Below, one piece after another: positions 1-9,822 of a stretch of DNA of 64,000 nucleotides. The position numbers and the translations under genes were made by a program. The DNA is from Rhizoctonia solani. Lineage: Eukaryota > Basidiomycota > Agaricomycetes > Cantharellales > Ceratobasidiaceae. The DNA lies in NCBI RefSeq assembly GCF_016906535.1, contig NC_057378.1, positions 1,798,001-1,862,000 on the forward strand, written 5' to 3'. Each line of letters starts with the position of its first letter. Position 1 is the first letter of the stretch. Under the pieces are notes generated by a model. It saw nothing but the letters and a program-made list of their open reading frames with translations. It was not told where the DNA came from and searched no databases.

Positions 1-655
1 CTTCAAAATATGATGTAACCCACAGAATTTTTTCTTTGTGGGATTGGTTGGCCCCCTTTGCCCTTATGTAAGCTTGACAGGCAATAATGAAATTGAGGGC
101 GTCTTCTTTTTTGCCGCTGAACTTATTGGGTTTGGCAAATTTTAAATCAGAGTTGGAAGACATTACAGCAGATGGAGGATTGTGGGAGGTGGTGGCTGTG
201 CCAGTGCCAGCAGGAGGAGGTGGTGGAGGTGGGGCTGTAGGACAAGTAATGGATATATGAAGTAACTGATCTTGCACAGCCTGGATGGATGCGGCAGCCC
301 CTTGGATCTGATTAGAATAAAAAAGGTGTTGATTGCGTGACTGCTTGCAATGTTCTTCTAATTCAGCCCTCATTAGAGCTAATTGGTCCCCTTGTGCCTC
401 ATAAGCTCCTTGTAGTTGCAAGAATTCTTTTTTTAATATAATCATATTCTGTGCAACCATATCAAGAAGTTTGCAATCTGACATTTGATTGAAAGACATA
501 GGAGAATATACATTGGGCAGTACAGCCGCAGGGGCAGGAGTATGAGTACATGAAGAAGGGGCAGACCACCCCAATTGGATTTGGGAAGAGGTCAGACTAG
601 TCTCTCCCATTGCGCCCAAACCAGGTGTTGTCATAGGATACTGCAAAAAACTCAT
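1..655 (-). CDS. Gag-like protein of gypsy element 0, runs off the left edge
   Basis: The minus-strand frame opens with ATG at 653-655 and stays open to base 1, so the C-terminal end lies outside the window. The first ~160 residues are low-complexity: Q/L-rich with a probable coiled coil, then a run of seven prolines. From a second Met at 161-163 the protein reads as a Ty3/gypsy capsid start (KFSGKKEDALNFI, then KILWVTSYFEG-like at the edge), the usual beginning of a Retrotrans_gag domain. No zinc knuckle is visible because the sequence ends first. Its 5' LTR is at 7883-8330; element A1 was inserted between them. Capsid assignment is by motif only; the element's pol is not seen. Confidence 0.7.
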   Translation of the reverse strand, partial: MSFLQYPMTTPGLGAMGETSLTSSQIQLGWSAPSSCTHTPAPAAVLPNVYSPMSFNQMSDCKLLDMVAQNMIILKKEFLQLQGAYEAQGDQLALMRAELEEHCKQSRNQHLFYSNQIQGAAASIQAVQDQLLHISITCPTAPPPPPPPAGTGTATTSHNPPSAVMSSNSDLKFAKPNKFSGKKEDALNFIIACQAYIRAKGANQSHKEKILWVTSYFE

Positions 656-689
656 ATTCTTTGTAGTGGTGGATTTGCCCTTTTCTGTC

Positions 690-1117
690 TTGGGTGATAT
701 CCTGGATGGAGCAGTGGAAATTATCTAACTCTAGCTCTTTTTCCACCAATAGTTGATCTTTTTCCTCAATGCGCCTTTCTTGCTCTTCAATTGTGAGAGC
801 TAGATCTCAATTATGGGACTTGAGATTGGCTATGAGGTTTCTTTGTTCTTGGAGATCTGCCTTGTATATGTTATTGAGGCACTTGGCAAAGGACTTGTGG
901 TGTTTAATATGGGCTATTGTTTGTACTAGCCCTGGTTCCTTGATACAAGCAATGTTTTCTTCAAGATTGTTAATGCAACCGACTAGTACGTGATTGATGT
1001 TGTTGATGGTTTTTTCAAGGTAGAGATAGCGGGTGACAATGGAATAGGGCCAAAAGATGGCAAAAAGGATGAGGTCTAGAAAATCAAACACTAGGATGCG
1101 TTCCTGATATAAATTGG
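690..1117 (-). pseudogene. Degraded upstream reading frame of element 0
   Basis: A minus-strand open stretch precedes gag of element 0. It begins with a hydrophobic segment (FDFLDLILFAIFWPYSIV), continues as a helical, charged region, meets TGA at 807-809, and then remains open as a strongly coiled-coil-like segment (LTIEEQERRIEEKDQLLVEKE) to about 690. There is no in-frame ATG at the front (the first codon usable is GTG at 1089-1091) and the frame reads back towards the A1 insertion point at 1117. The TGA could be a decayed CGA. I do not recognise the protein; it may be an upstream ORF or a displaced N-terminal part of gag. Confidence 0.35.
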
Positions 1118-1689
1118 TGTCCTAGACGTCCTTGAGGGGCGTCGAGGCAGCGGGCGCTTGTGGCCGTATAGACTGAGTAAGAAACCGCTTAAGGCGGTGG
1201 GGGTGCTACCTACGACGACGAAGTACCTAACTACGATGACCACGCGCTGTAAGGCGGTGGCGAGCTACGTATGTACAGTGAGTCCGACGCTTAAGGCGTG
1301 TATCTAAGTGTTTTGCTGGCTGTAAGGCCTCATACAGTAAGGGGAGTGCGACAAGAGGTAATTGACCTGGGTGTTACCATGGTCGGTTGGCCTCCTTATA
1401 TATTACAGAGGTAAGCTATTTACAAATACAACATATCAAATACCGTATCAAATAAGAACCCCGCTCCGCAGTCGGTCTTACTCATGCATACGTGTCACTG
1501 ACGTGTCATTGATGACGTCATAGGTGGAGGTGGCTACGTATGCTGATTAAGCGCGGATGGGGACGTGGCTCGGCGCTTATTGTATGATATAAGCGCCGAA
1601 GTCACGTGACTAGAAATGTCGTCCGTTCAAGTTCGTTTAAATTCGAGAAAATGGGAATAAATTCCCTGGTATCAATTGTGTCTACGACA
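1118..1689 (-). repeat. 3' LTR of A1
   Basis: 572-bp LTR. In plus-strand reading it starts TGTCCTAGACG and ends TCTACGACA. It matches the copy at 6951-7522 except for four CpG transitions. The stop codon of pol (1682-1684) lies inside it, and a G-rich polypurine tract (1690-1703, read on minus as GAGGGGGGGCAG) abuts its 5' edge. Confidence 0.92.
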
Positions 1690-4600
1690 CTGCCCCCCCT
1701 CTAAGGGCCTTGGCAGCGCCGAGGGCCTTCTTTTTCATATCTTTCTCGTATTTTTCTAAAATTTTTTCCGCATTTTTCAAGTTTTCCCGAGGTTCCCATG
1801 TGTTTTCCTTGGACCCGTATCCCTTCCATTTGACTCGGAAGAACCATTTCCCATCCCTTTCTTTGGCATCGGTGATTCCCTCGACCTCGTATTCCTCTTC
1901 TCCGTCTATGGTGACTGGCGGCGGGCGGTTCTCAAACGCCCGTTTTTTGTCCCTTTTGACTTTAGACAGGAGTCCTACATAAAAGACATTGTGGATCCTC
2001 ATGGTAGGAGGGAGTTCAAGGCGGTACGCGCGGTCGGAGATCTTCTCAATGATTTTGAACGGTCCTAAGCGTTGTTCTGTGAGCTTGGGGCTTAGGGTTT
2101 TGAGGTTAACGTTCTTAGCATCAAGCCATGCTTCTTCTCCGACCTCAAACTCCGTTGGGTTACCATCTTCCCCGGCTACCATTCGTTGTTTAGATTGCCG
2201 GAGGGCGGATTCTACCTCCTTCCATTGGGCCTCCATTGTTTGGGCTAGACTGTCTGCTTCTGGGACGTCCGTTGGTATGTTGGACGGGGTTAAGGTAGGC
2301 TCCCATCCATACAGAGCTTTAAAGGGGGTTTTGCCCGTGCTGCTATGGACGGCGTTGTTATACGCGAATTCTGCCATTGGGAGCCACTTGGTCCAGTCCC
2401 GTTGGTTGACCCCTGAGTAAGCCCTGAGGAAGTGTTCGATTGAAGGATTGACCCGCTCAGTTTGACCGTCGCTCTGTGGATGATATGCCGATGAGAAATG
2501 GGGATCTATCCCTAGCCGCTTGTACAGTGCTCTCAGGAACTTGTTATTGAACACCCTTCCCCTATCAGAGATCGTTTTTTCGGGCATGCCGTGGCGTTTC
2601 CACACGTGTTCTAGGAAGAGCTCTGCTAGCTCAGGTGCCTTCAGCTTCTTAGAACATTTGACAAAGATCCCATACTTGGTGAAGCTGTCTATTATGACCA
2701 AGATGGAGTCGTGGTTTCCATCCTTTGGTAGGTCTACAATCATGTCATAGGAGACGTGTTGCCATGGCCTGGATGGGAGCTCGAGCGGCTGTGGGGGAAT
2801 TGACGCGTATTTGGGTTTTCTGATTCGTTGGCATGTCTCACAGGAATCCACGTGCCAATACGTATCTGCGCGTATTCCTGGCCAGTAGTAGTTACGTGAC
2901 ACCAGTTCCAAGGTTTGCTGTCTACCAGGGTGTCCGGCTAAGGGGCTATCATGGAATATCCGCAGCAGATCCGTTCTCAGGGTGCCCACATCTGGGACTA
3001 CAATGCGACCTTGATAGAACAATAACCCGGCTTCCATTTCATAATCTTTGAAAGCGCGTTTGATGGAAGGGGGTGCTTTTGATTCGTTCTGGAGGAATTG
3101 AAGGATTTCTTCCAGAGACTCGTCTTGGTCGAGAGACTGTTCAATTTGGCGTTGTAGTTCCTTTTCCGGCGTTATCAGGGCGAGGTTGGCAAAGACTGGT
3201 TCTGGGAGCATGGATTGAGGTTCAGGAGGAATATTGGCGTGATCCGCTCGTCGTGACAATGCGTCTGGTTTCCTGGACTGTTTCCCTGGTCTGTACACGA
3301 TCTGGAAGTTATATCCTGCAAGGAGTAAGTGCCATCGTGCGTGGCGTCGGTTAAAGGTGCGGGATTCTTTCCAGTACTCCAGATTGCGGTGATTGGTAAA
3401 ACGGTGATGGGATGCGTAGTGCCTTCCAGGAATATGCGCCAGTACTCAAAGGACCGGATAATTGCCAACAGTTCTTTGTCGTGGGTGTCGTAGTTCTGTT
3501 CGGCACCTTTGAACGATTCTGACAAGAAACCTAGGGGGTGTAGGCGACCATCTTCCTGGCGTTGACTTAGTATGGAACCTAGTGCTGCGCCGGAGGCATC
3601 TGTTTCCAGAAAGTAAGGTTTGGAGGGGTCGGCGTGGCAGAGTACCGGGGCATTGGTGATAGCGTCTTTCAGGCCTTGGAATGCTTCTTGCTCCTTCGTG
3701 TCCCATTTCCAGGGCGTGTCCTTTTTGACCAAGTTGTGTAACGGCCGGGCCATGTGACTGAAGTTGGCCACAAAGCGGCGTAGGAAGTTTGCAAAACCCA
3801 GGAACGACTGTACTTCCTTGACTTTAGTTGGTGTAGGCCATTCCTGAACTGCCTGGATTTTGAGCTTGTCCAGGCTGAATCCCTTGTCCGACACGATTAT
3901 CCCTAGGTATTCCACTGAGGTGATGTGGAATGTGCATTTGGAAGCCTTGCAAAACAGTTGGTTCTCGAGTAAGCGCCGTAGGACCTCATGAACGTGTTGA
4001 GTGTGGGATGCGTCATCCTTAGAGTAGATTAGGATGTCATCTAAGTATATGATGACGCATACGTCCAACAAGTCTTTGAACAACTCGTTCATGAAGTGCT
4101 GAAAGGCGGCGGGGGCGTTTGTTAAACCAAAAGTCATAACCAGGGACTCATACAAGCCGTACTTGGTGCGGAAAGCCGTTTTCCACTCGTCACCCTCCTT
4201 AACCCGGACGTTATTGTAACCCCATCGTAGGTCTAATTTAGTGAAGACTTTGGCGCCACGGAGTTGGGCCATTAAGTCATCAGGACGAGGTAGGGGATAA
4301 ACGTTCTTCTTGGTCCGGTTATTAAGGCGACGGTAGTCTACAACCAAACGGCGGGAGCCATCTTTCTTGGGGACGAACATAACGGGGGAGCTAATGGGTG
4401 ATTTACTGGGACGGATCTTCCCAGCTTTGAGTTCGTCCTTAAGCCAATCCTTGAGTGTGGCCGATTCGACATTGGTCATACTATAGAGGGGTGAATTCAA
4501 GGGTCCTTCTTCCGTGAGTTCAATTCCAATGTTGTAATGCCGGTGAGGAGGAAGCTTGTTGAATTCTTCTTCTCCAAATACCTTGGCGTATTGATGGTAT

Positions 4601-5111
4601 TTGGGGGGTACTCCTTCAAGAGGGTTTTTATCAGCTTCTTCTTCCTCAGCGATGGCAACCTGTTCTGGTGGTGTGTGGGGGAAGGAGAGGGTACGCAGAT
4701 TCCAATCAATCTCTGGGTTATGGGCATCCAACCATTTCAATCCTAAGATAGCGGCATGAGACCCTGTATTGCAGATAAGGAAGGTCTCCGTCATACGTTT
4801 GCCATCGAAGGAGAAGGTTAGGTTAGCCTTCTTCCAGATCTTGCCAGCCTGGGGGCTCGACCCATCGAGCATGGTAACGGTGCGTGGTTGGGGAAGGTCT
4901 ATTAGAGGAAGGCGGAGTAGTTCCGCTGTACGGGGATGTAGGAAGGATGATGTGGCGCCTGAATCAATCAGGACTTCTATTGGTTCCGCTTGCTTTGGTT
5001 GTATAGAGATGGTAAAAAGTGGTGAAGATTTCGAGGCAGTAGATACATGACAAATCTCTATACAATTACTACTGGTGTCCATGGGGTTCTTGCGCGCGGC
5101 AGCAGGGACCC
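1682..5111 (-). pseudogene. pol: A1 pol polyprotein (PR-RT-RNaseH-IN-chromodomain), one frameshift
   Basis: Copies element RNA into DNA and integrates it. Order on minus: aspartic protease (DSGATSSF, about 4960-4980); RT with YLDDIL (about 4050); RNase H (ETDASGAALG, about 3600); integrase with HHCC zinc finger (GHPGRQQTLE...CETCQ), catalytic Asp in SYDMIVDLP and SDRGRVF and Glu in DGQTERVN; chromodomain (WFFRVKWKGYGSKENTWEP, about 1800-1850). First ATG at 5080-5082, but the frame is open further upstream and is entered from gag by a -1 shift. Compared with A2, one base is missing near 3398-3402 (a GTGTTT stretch reads GTTTT on minus), so the frame changes inside RNase H and the integrase half continues from about 3400 to 1682. 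All catalytic residues I can see are otherwise intact. Confidence 0.9.
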
Positions 5112-6464
5112 TTACTCTTTTCCCGATTGGGATTCAGAGTCTTCGCCAAATTTGGCGGTTTCCTTGGCCTTCCCCTTATCCTCAATCGGGGTAGCCTTCC
5201 AGCCCGTGCGGCATTCCGCGAATTTGTGGCCCATTTTGCCGCATTTGATGCAGGCGCCGGCGGCGCGGCGGCGATTTCTTTCTTCCTCCGATACGAAGTT
5301 GGGATCATCGGAGAGTTTTTTTGAACCGGTATTAGACTGACCGGTACTCGTCCCCCTTGCGGGATTTTGTGGCTTGCTAGACTTAGTATCCCTTGGCGGG
5401 TGGCTAGCGCGCTCTTCACGGAGAGCGTTGTCGATGACGAGTGCTGCATTTTGCAGCTCGAGGAGTGTGCGGGGCCTGTGTTCGCGGGTCGCGATTTGAC
5501 GGCTGACCTCCCAATGGAGGCCACGGGCGAATTGGCCTCTAAGGGCCGCGTCGTTCCAGTCCAGTTCCATGGCAAGAGTCCTGAACTTCGTAATATAGTC
5601 CGCGCAGGTGCCGGACTGGGTGAGGGTTGTGATTTTCCGCTCGGCGGCCCTTGTGGCGTCAGGGTCGCCAAATGCTGCCAGGAATTCCACCTTGAAACCC
5701 TCGACCGTTTGGATAATGGCCCGGTGTGATCCAAGCTGGTCGAGGTGTGGATGGGCCCATGCGCCTGCTGAGTCCTTCATGTTCATTAGAAGGAAAGATA
5801 GGACCTCTTGGTCCGTGGGGAACATGCGCGCGTTGAGCCGGGTCCAAGCCAGCATCCTTGTGAGCCACTGCTTGGCTTCGCTCCCGATCTTGCCTGTGTA
5901 GGCATCTGGATGGTCTACTTTGACCGGGGCAGGGTATGCGGCAACTGGAGCCGGTGGAGGAGGGACAGGGGCTCTGATGGGGGATCGGAGACGCGGAGAT
6001 GGAGGGGGAGACGGGACTCGCGGGGGTGCGGCTCTTCTTGGGGTAGGTTGGGCGAGGCCTGGGAGTGCCCTGGGTGGTTCTGCCCAGAAGGAGACCCCAC
6101 TAGTCGATCCAATAGGCTTGGCTTTTGGTAGGGGGCGTGGCGTTTCTTCCACAGCCTTGGCTTGGGGTCCTTCGGGTGTGCGGGGGCCTTGGAGTTGGAG
6201 GGACTTGAGACCATCCTTGACAACATCGACGGTTTGTGAGATGTTTTTGACGTTTGTCCGGGTCTCGATCCCTGCTTCCTTAATCTCGGCGACTTCTCGC
6301 TCGAGGCGCTCAACTTGGCCAAGCAGGCCAAGGAGGAGTCGGGTGACTCGTTCAAGGGAGACTTCGCCATATTCAATAGAGGAGGTTGGCGGAAGCTGGG
6401 GTTCCAGGTGTCCCGAATCGAAGGGGGATTGGGCTTGAGAGGCCGTCCGGGAACGGGTTGCCAT
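5112..6464 (-). CDS. gag: A1 Gag (capsid and zinc-knuckle nucleocapsid)
   Basis: 450-residue structural protein of the retrotransposon particle. It starts with ATG at 6462-6464. Residues ~1-100 are a leader with a heptad-like helix (VERLEREVAEIKEAG); ~100-185 are proline-rich; ~190-350 form the Retrotrans_gag capsid domain (KQWLTRMLAWTRLN, FLAAFGDPDATRAAERKI, YITKFRTLAMELDWND); a CCHC knuckle (CIKCGKMGHKFAEC) lies near residue 410. It ends with TAA at 5112-5114 directly after a GGGAAAA heptamer, and pol lies in the -1 frame. The gag of A2 and E are homologues. No breaks seen. Confidence 0.92.
   Translation of the reverse strand: MATRSRTASQAQSPFDSGHLEPQLPPTSSIEYGEVSLERVTRLLLGLLGQVERLEREVAEIKEAGIETRTNVKNISQTVDVVKDGLKSLQLQGPRTPEGPQAKAVEETPRPLPKAKPIGSTSGVSFWAEPPRALPGLAQPTPRRAAPPRVPSPPPSPRLRSPIRAPVPPPPAPVAAYPAPVKVDHPDAYTGKIGSEAKQWLTRMLAWTRLNARMFPTDQEVLSFLLMNMKDSAGAWAHPHLDQLGSHRAIIQTVEGFKVEFLAAFGDPDATRAAERKITTLTQSGTCADYITKFRTLAMELDWNDAALRGQFARGLHWEVSRQIATREHRPRTLLELQNAALVIDNALREERASHPPRDTKSSKPQNPARGTSTGQSNTGSKKLSDDPNFVSEEERNRRRAAGACIKCGKMGHKFAECRTGWKATPIEDKGKAKETAKFGEDSESQSGKE
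5118..5124 (-). promoter_or_regulatory. Candidate -1 ribosomal frameshift site at gag-pol junction (A1)
   Basis: On the minus strand gag reads G GGA AAA GAG TAA. GGGAAAA fits the X XXY YYZ slippery pattern in the gag frame, and the -1 frame from it (GGG AAA AGA GTA...) is exactly the frame that continues open into pol. The stop codon is one codon downstream. The same heptamer is at 48111-48117 in A2. No downstream pseudoknot was examined. Confidence 0.65.
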
Positions 6465-6950
6465 GGTAGATTGGGGGTATGAGCGGCCAGCGTGGGAAGA
6501 AGCCCGCGAAGAAGAGCGTGTGGGAGTCCGGGAGAGAATGGTGGGAGGATGGGGGGGACTAGTAGGTGCCTTTGTCAGGACTTATGAGCGCTTTATTGCG
6601 TAGTACGCTAAGAGCCTGCGTCAAACGACCTAGCGTTGAACAGTAAGTGTAACTAATCACTGCCGTGGACGGGCGTGATGTAGTACCTAGTCTCTGCAAG
6701 CGGGTGTATCTGCTGTCTGGCTCCGCTAGCAAAAGGTGCGGCGACCGTGTGGTATGCAGGGGATAGGAATATTCTGCCTTATAGCAATTTCCTACTACGT
6801 GGGGGTGGGGGAGTTTTGATTATTATCTCCCGCAAGGTGGCCCCGATCACGTTATTTCGGTTGTGCTAGTACAGGTATTCTTCTCCGGGGTTGAGTCTTA
6901 GTGGTGGGTGTGCAGAACGGTTTGCAACCGACGTAAGGTCAATTACCTAG
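6465..6950 (-). other. A1 untranslated leader with self-priming site
   Basis: Non-coding stretch between the 5' LTR and gag. At 6936-6948, two bases inside the LTR edge, the minus strand reads AGGTAATTGACCT. This is the exact complement of AGGTCAATTACCT at 7201-7189 in the LTR, which sits about 30 nt downstream of a TATA box (7227-7235) where transcription should begin. This is the arrangement of the self-primed Tf1/sushi elements; there is no TGG-type tRNA primer site. No gene in the remainder. Confidence 0.75.
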
Positions 6951-7522
6951 TGTCCTAGACGTCCTTGAGGGGCGTCAAGGCAGCGGGCGCTTGTGGCCGT
7001 ATAGACTGAGTAAGAAACCGCTTAAGGCGGTGGGGGTGCTACCTACGACGACGAAGTACCTAACTACGATGACCACGCGCTGTAAGGCGGTGGCGAGCTA
7101 CGTATGTACAGTGAGTCCGACGCTTAAGGCGTGTATCTAAGTGTTTTGCTGGCTGTAAGGCCTCGTACAGTAAGGGGAGTGCGACAAGAGGTAATTGACC
7201 TGGGTGTTACCATGGTCGGTTGGCCTCCTTATATATTACAGAGGTAAGCTATTTACAAATACAACATATCAAATACCGTATCAAATAAGAACCCCGCTCC
7301 GCAGTCGGTCTTACTCATGCATACGTGTCACTGACGTGTCATTGATGACGTCATAGGTGGAGGTGGCTACGTATGCTGATTAAGCGCGGATGGGGACGTG
7401 GCTCGGCGCTTATTGTATGATATAAGCGCCGAAGTCACGTGACTAGAAATGTCGTCCGTTCGAGTTCGTTTAAATTCGAGAAAATGGGAATAAATTCCCT
7501 GGTATCAATTGTGTCTACAACA
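6951..7522 (-). repeat. 5' LTR of A1 with promoter
   Basis: 572-bp LTR that drives A1 on the minus strand. Visible elements in transcription order: a CACGTG palindrome (7434-7443), an 11-bp inverted repeat TCGGCGCTTAT/ATAAGCGCCGA (7403-7413 and 7422-7432), a TATATAAGG box (7235-7227), and the probable RNA start with the self-priming sequence (7201-7189). The end of the LTR holds several CGCTTAAGGC-type repeats. Confidence 0.9.
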
Positions 7523-7882
7523 ATTGGTACTCAATCAGATAGAAACAACGGGTTTATAGCTCTAAATACTAACTGTTTGCGTTCCCACTAGCGTTAAACT
7601 ATCCTTATATCAATATCAACAGCTGTGTACAAGCGTGATTATTAATCAGGTTTTTAGTAAGCAGAGGTTTGGCTGACTAACAGCGTATGGCTAAAGGTGC
7701 GGACACCCTGGTATGCGGACAATTGCTAGCAAGGGGCTATCCCGCGGCTTTACTGACACTTGTATTCCTGTCTTTGATTATTACACAGGGGCTACGATGC
7801 AATGTCCTTTCAAGCTTTGGTGCTTATCCAAGCGTAGGTCTTGTTTGTTGACAAGAGTACGAGTAAGGAAGACTTGACCTAG
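7523..7882 (-). other. Leader of element 0 (separated from its gag by A1)
   Basis: Non-coding leader between the LTR of element 0 and the A1 insertion. A self-priming site AGGTCAAGTCTT lies at 7880-7869 on minus, two bases inside the LTR, complementary to AAGACTTGACCT at 8115-8104 in the LTR. No reading frame seen. Confidence 0.6.
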
Positions 7883-8330
7883 TGTCACAACTCAGCTCGG
7901 ACCTATGGTTCAAGGGGGCTTAAAGTCCGTGGCACTATCACCAATGGACTATGAGAAGGGTAGAGGGGCAACTAGGGCCCAGGGGTTATGATATAAAGGT
8001 AGAGGGCAACAAAGGCCTGGATATGGATTCTTAAGTAAGTGCACTGATGGCCAACTAGGGGCCTGGGCAAAGGGTAGGTAAGAGTGAGGGTAGATTGACA
8101 AAGAGGTCAAGTCTTGCTGTTTAGCAGCAACTTGACCTGGCTTATATACATGAGGAAAGCCACATCAAAAACAACAGTACTAAATAGTGAGTCATTTACA
8201 ATTTCACATCATATATCAAATATGTCACGTGATCTTGATGAGTCATAAACATATACCAAAAAAGGAAACTATCTTGGAAAAAAGGTAGAAAATAGTATAA
8301 AATCATGTCATGCCAATGAAGGTCATGACA
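7883..8330 (-). repeat. 5' LTR of element 0
   Basis: 448-bp LTR with ends TGTCACAAC...GGTCATGACA in plus reading. On minus it has a TATATAAG box at 8149-8142 and downstream a stem-loop (8104-8138) in which AGGTCAAG pairs with CTTGACCT; the same sequence is the predicted self-primer. It interrupts a Plavaka transposase remnant; the probable target duplicate on this side is TACCT (8331-8335). The partner LTR is beyond the left edge. Confidence 0.75.
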
Positions 8331-9822
8331 TACCTGCTTGACACCCAATATTTTGCACCAACTGCACAAAGGTGTTTTTTGAGAGCATCTTATGAATTGG
8401 TGCATCAAGCTGGTTACTAAATCACACGGAAATGCCAGCCAAATCAACAATTGTTTCAAACTCCTTCCACAACATTCCAAGCTCCAAAACTTTCTTTCCG
8501 GAGTTACAGCTCTCAAGCAGTCTACCGCAAAAGAACACCGGCATATGCAAAAGGTATTCATAGGGATCATGTATGGCTTAGTCCCCAATTGTGTCCTGAA
8601 AACTGTTCTTGCGGTTATTGATTTTATTTACTATGCTTGGCTCCCCATACACACCACCACAACACTCCAACTGCTTGACAATGCGCTTGCTCGATTTCAC
8701 CAGTTCAAAGATGTGTTTGTTGATTTAGAAATCCGCAAGGACTTCAATATCAACAAGATTCACTCAATGGTTCACTATTTGGAATTGATTTGGCAAATGG
8801 GTGCGGCAGACGGCTACAACACTGAAACCCCCAAGCAACTCCACATCAAATTTGCCAAAAGGGCATACAAGGCAACTAACCGTTGTGACTTCTTTGCACA
8901 GATGACAGTTTACCTCAAACGCCGTGAACGTGTTGCAAAATTCGATTTATACCTTTGCTGGGCAAGTCCCAAGTATGCCAAAAGTCTTCCAACTAAACAA
9001 GATGTACACAAGGATCCTGCGTAAGTATCAAACCCCTCACTTATTTTTTAAGTCAACCGTGTTATTATCAGGGCTCCGGGTTGGCAACTTGCTCAAACCA
9101 GCCCAACTCCACCTGTTTCAATTTCCATCCTACCACGAGTATATGGTATTCAGGATTTCCAGTACTACATGGACAAATTTTTTGAGGATCACAACATACC
9201 CCTTGTGTTTTCCCCCAATGATAAATTGATGGTATTCCCAAAGGCAACGCAGATAATTGATGACGCGTTTGCCACGGGGCTTGTCGATTATGTTCATGCA
9301 TCCCCATTATTATCAGCATCGGGCTCTCATGGAAGCTTTGATATGGTCTTGATTTGAAAAGCCAAGCATGTGTCCAACCGTCTCACGTATGGCATGTCCA
9401 GTAAGTTTATTAAGTTCTCCGTATATTGACATGAAGAATTAATTATAATACACTCTCTACATGCAGCTCATTGTGTTGGCATAGTTCGGCTCATCTTCAA
9501 GCTCCCGCCTCACTACAACTTCAACAATCCACTCGTATATATCCAACGTTTTGATGGGCCAAGCCGGAGGGGTCCACTCGTTGACGTGAACATGTATGGA
9601 ATTAAACAACAGCGTCACACCCAACGTTACGGCAAACGCTATGTCGAGGAAGTTATTCCACTTGCGTGGATTTGTCAAACCTGCCATCTAATTCCCCAGT
9701 TTGGTAGGGCTGAAGATACCCCGTTGGTTGATACATCCCCTCCCAACCCGTTAGAACTTTTCGATAATTTCTTTGTTAATTCTTATTTTGACCTTCACAC
9801 ATTCCAATTATTATCTGCATAG
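8331..9822 (+). pseudogene. Plavaka-type transposase remnant, 5' truncated
   Basis: C-terminal part of a DDE-type transposase of the fungal Plavaka group (CACTA-related). The longest piece (8392-9024) contains HSMVHYLELIWQMGAADGYNTE, the counterpart of HSLQHYTHSIRLLGAPNGYNTE in the element at 34448-43539, followed by the conserved helical YKATN region. Further in-register pieces follow at 9070-9357 and 9480-9822 (FDGPSRRGPLVDVNMYGI...ICQTCHLIPQFG), the last matching the CYRPARI...LACHLGPRF end of the other copy. Probable introns at about 9021-9070 and 9400-9466. One TGA lies at 9355-9357. The 5' part was cut off by element 0, and no terminal repeats are seen. Confidence 0.75.

Larger units (their letters stand above)
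1118..7522 (-). mobile_element. Ty3/gypsy chromovirus A1, near-complete, nested in element 0
   Basis: Full-length LTR retrotransposon of 6405 bp on the minus strand. It has two 572-bp LTRs (1118-1689 and 6951-7522), an exact 5-bp target duplication ATTGG (1113-1117 and 7523-7527), a self-complementary primer site, gag, pol with protease, reverse transcriptase, RNase H, integrase and a C-terminal chromodomain, and a polypurine tract next to the 3' LTR. The LTRs differ at only four positions by my count, all transitions at CpG, so this is the youngest complete insertion here. One single-base deletion in RNase H breaks pol. Relatives: A2 at 44087-51104 and solo LTRs at 18964, 23966 and 48817. 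Confidence 0.93.

Noticed and set aside
1190..1330. Regularly spaced CGCTTAAGGC repeats as a CRISPR-like array
   Set aside because: They are few, irregularly spaced, inside an LTR, and the genome is eukaryotic.
1710..2420. Long open frames antisense to A1 pol (also 5127-6438, 44699-45409, 48120-49699)
   Set aside because: They mirror real coding sequence on the other strand, have no recognisable domains and recur only because A1 and A2 are homologous.
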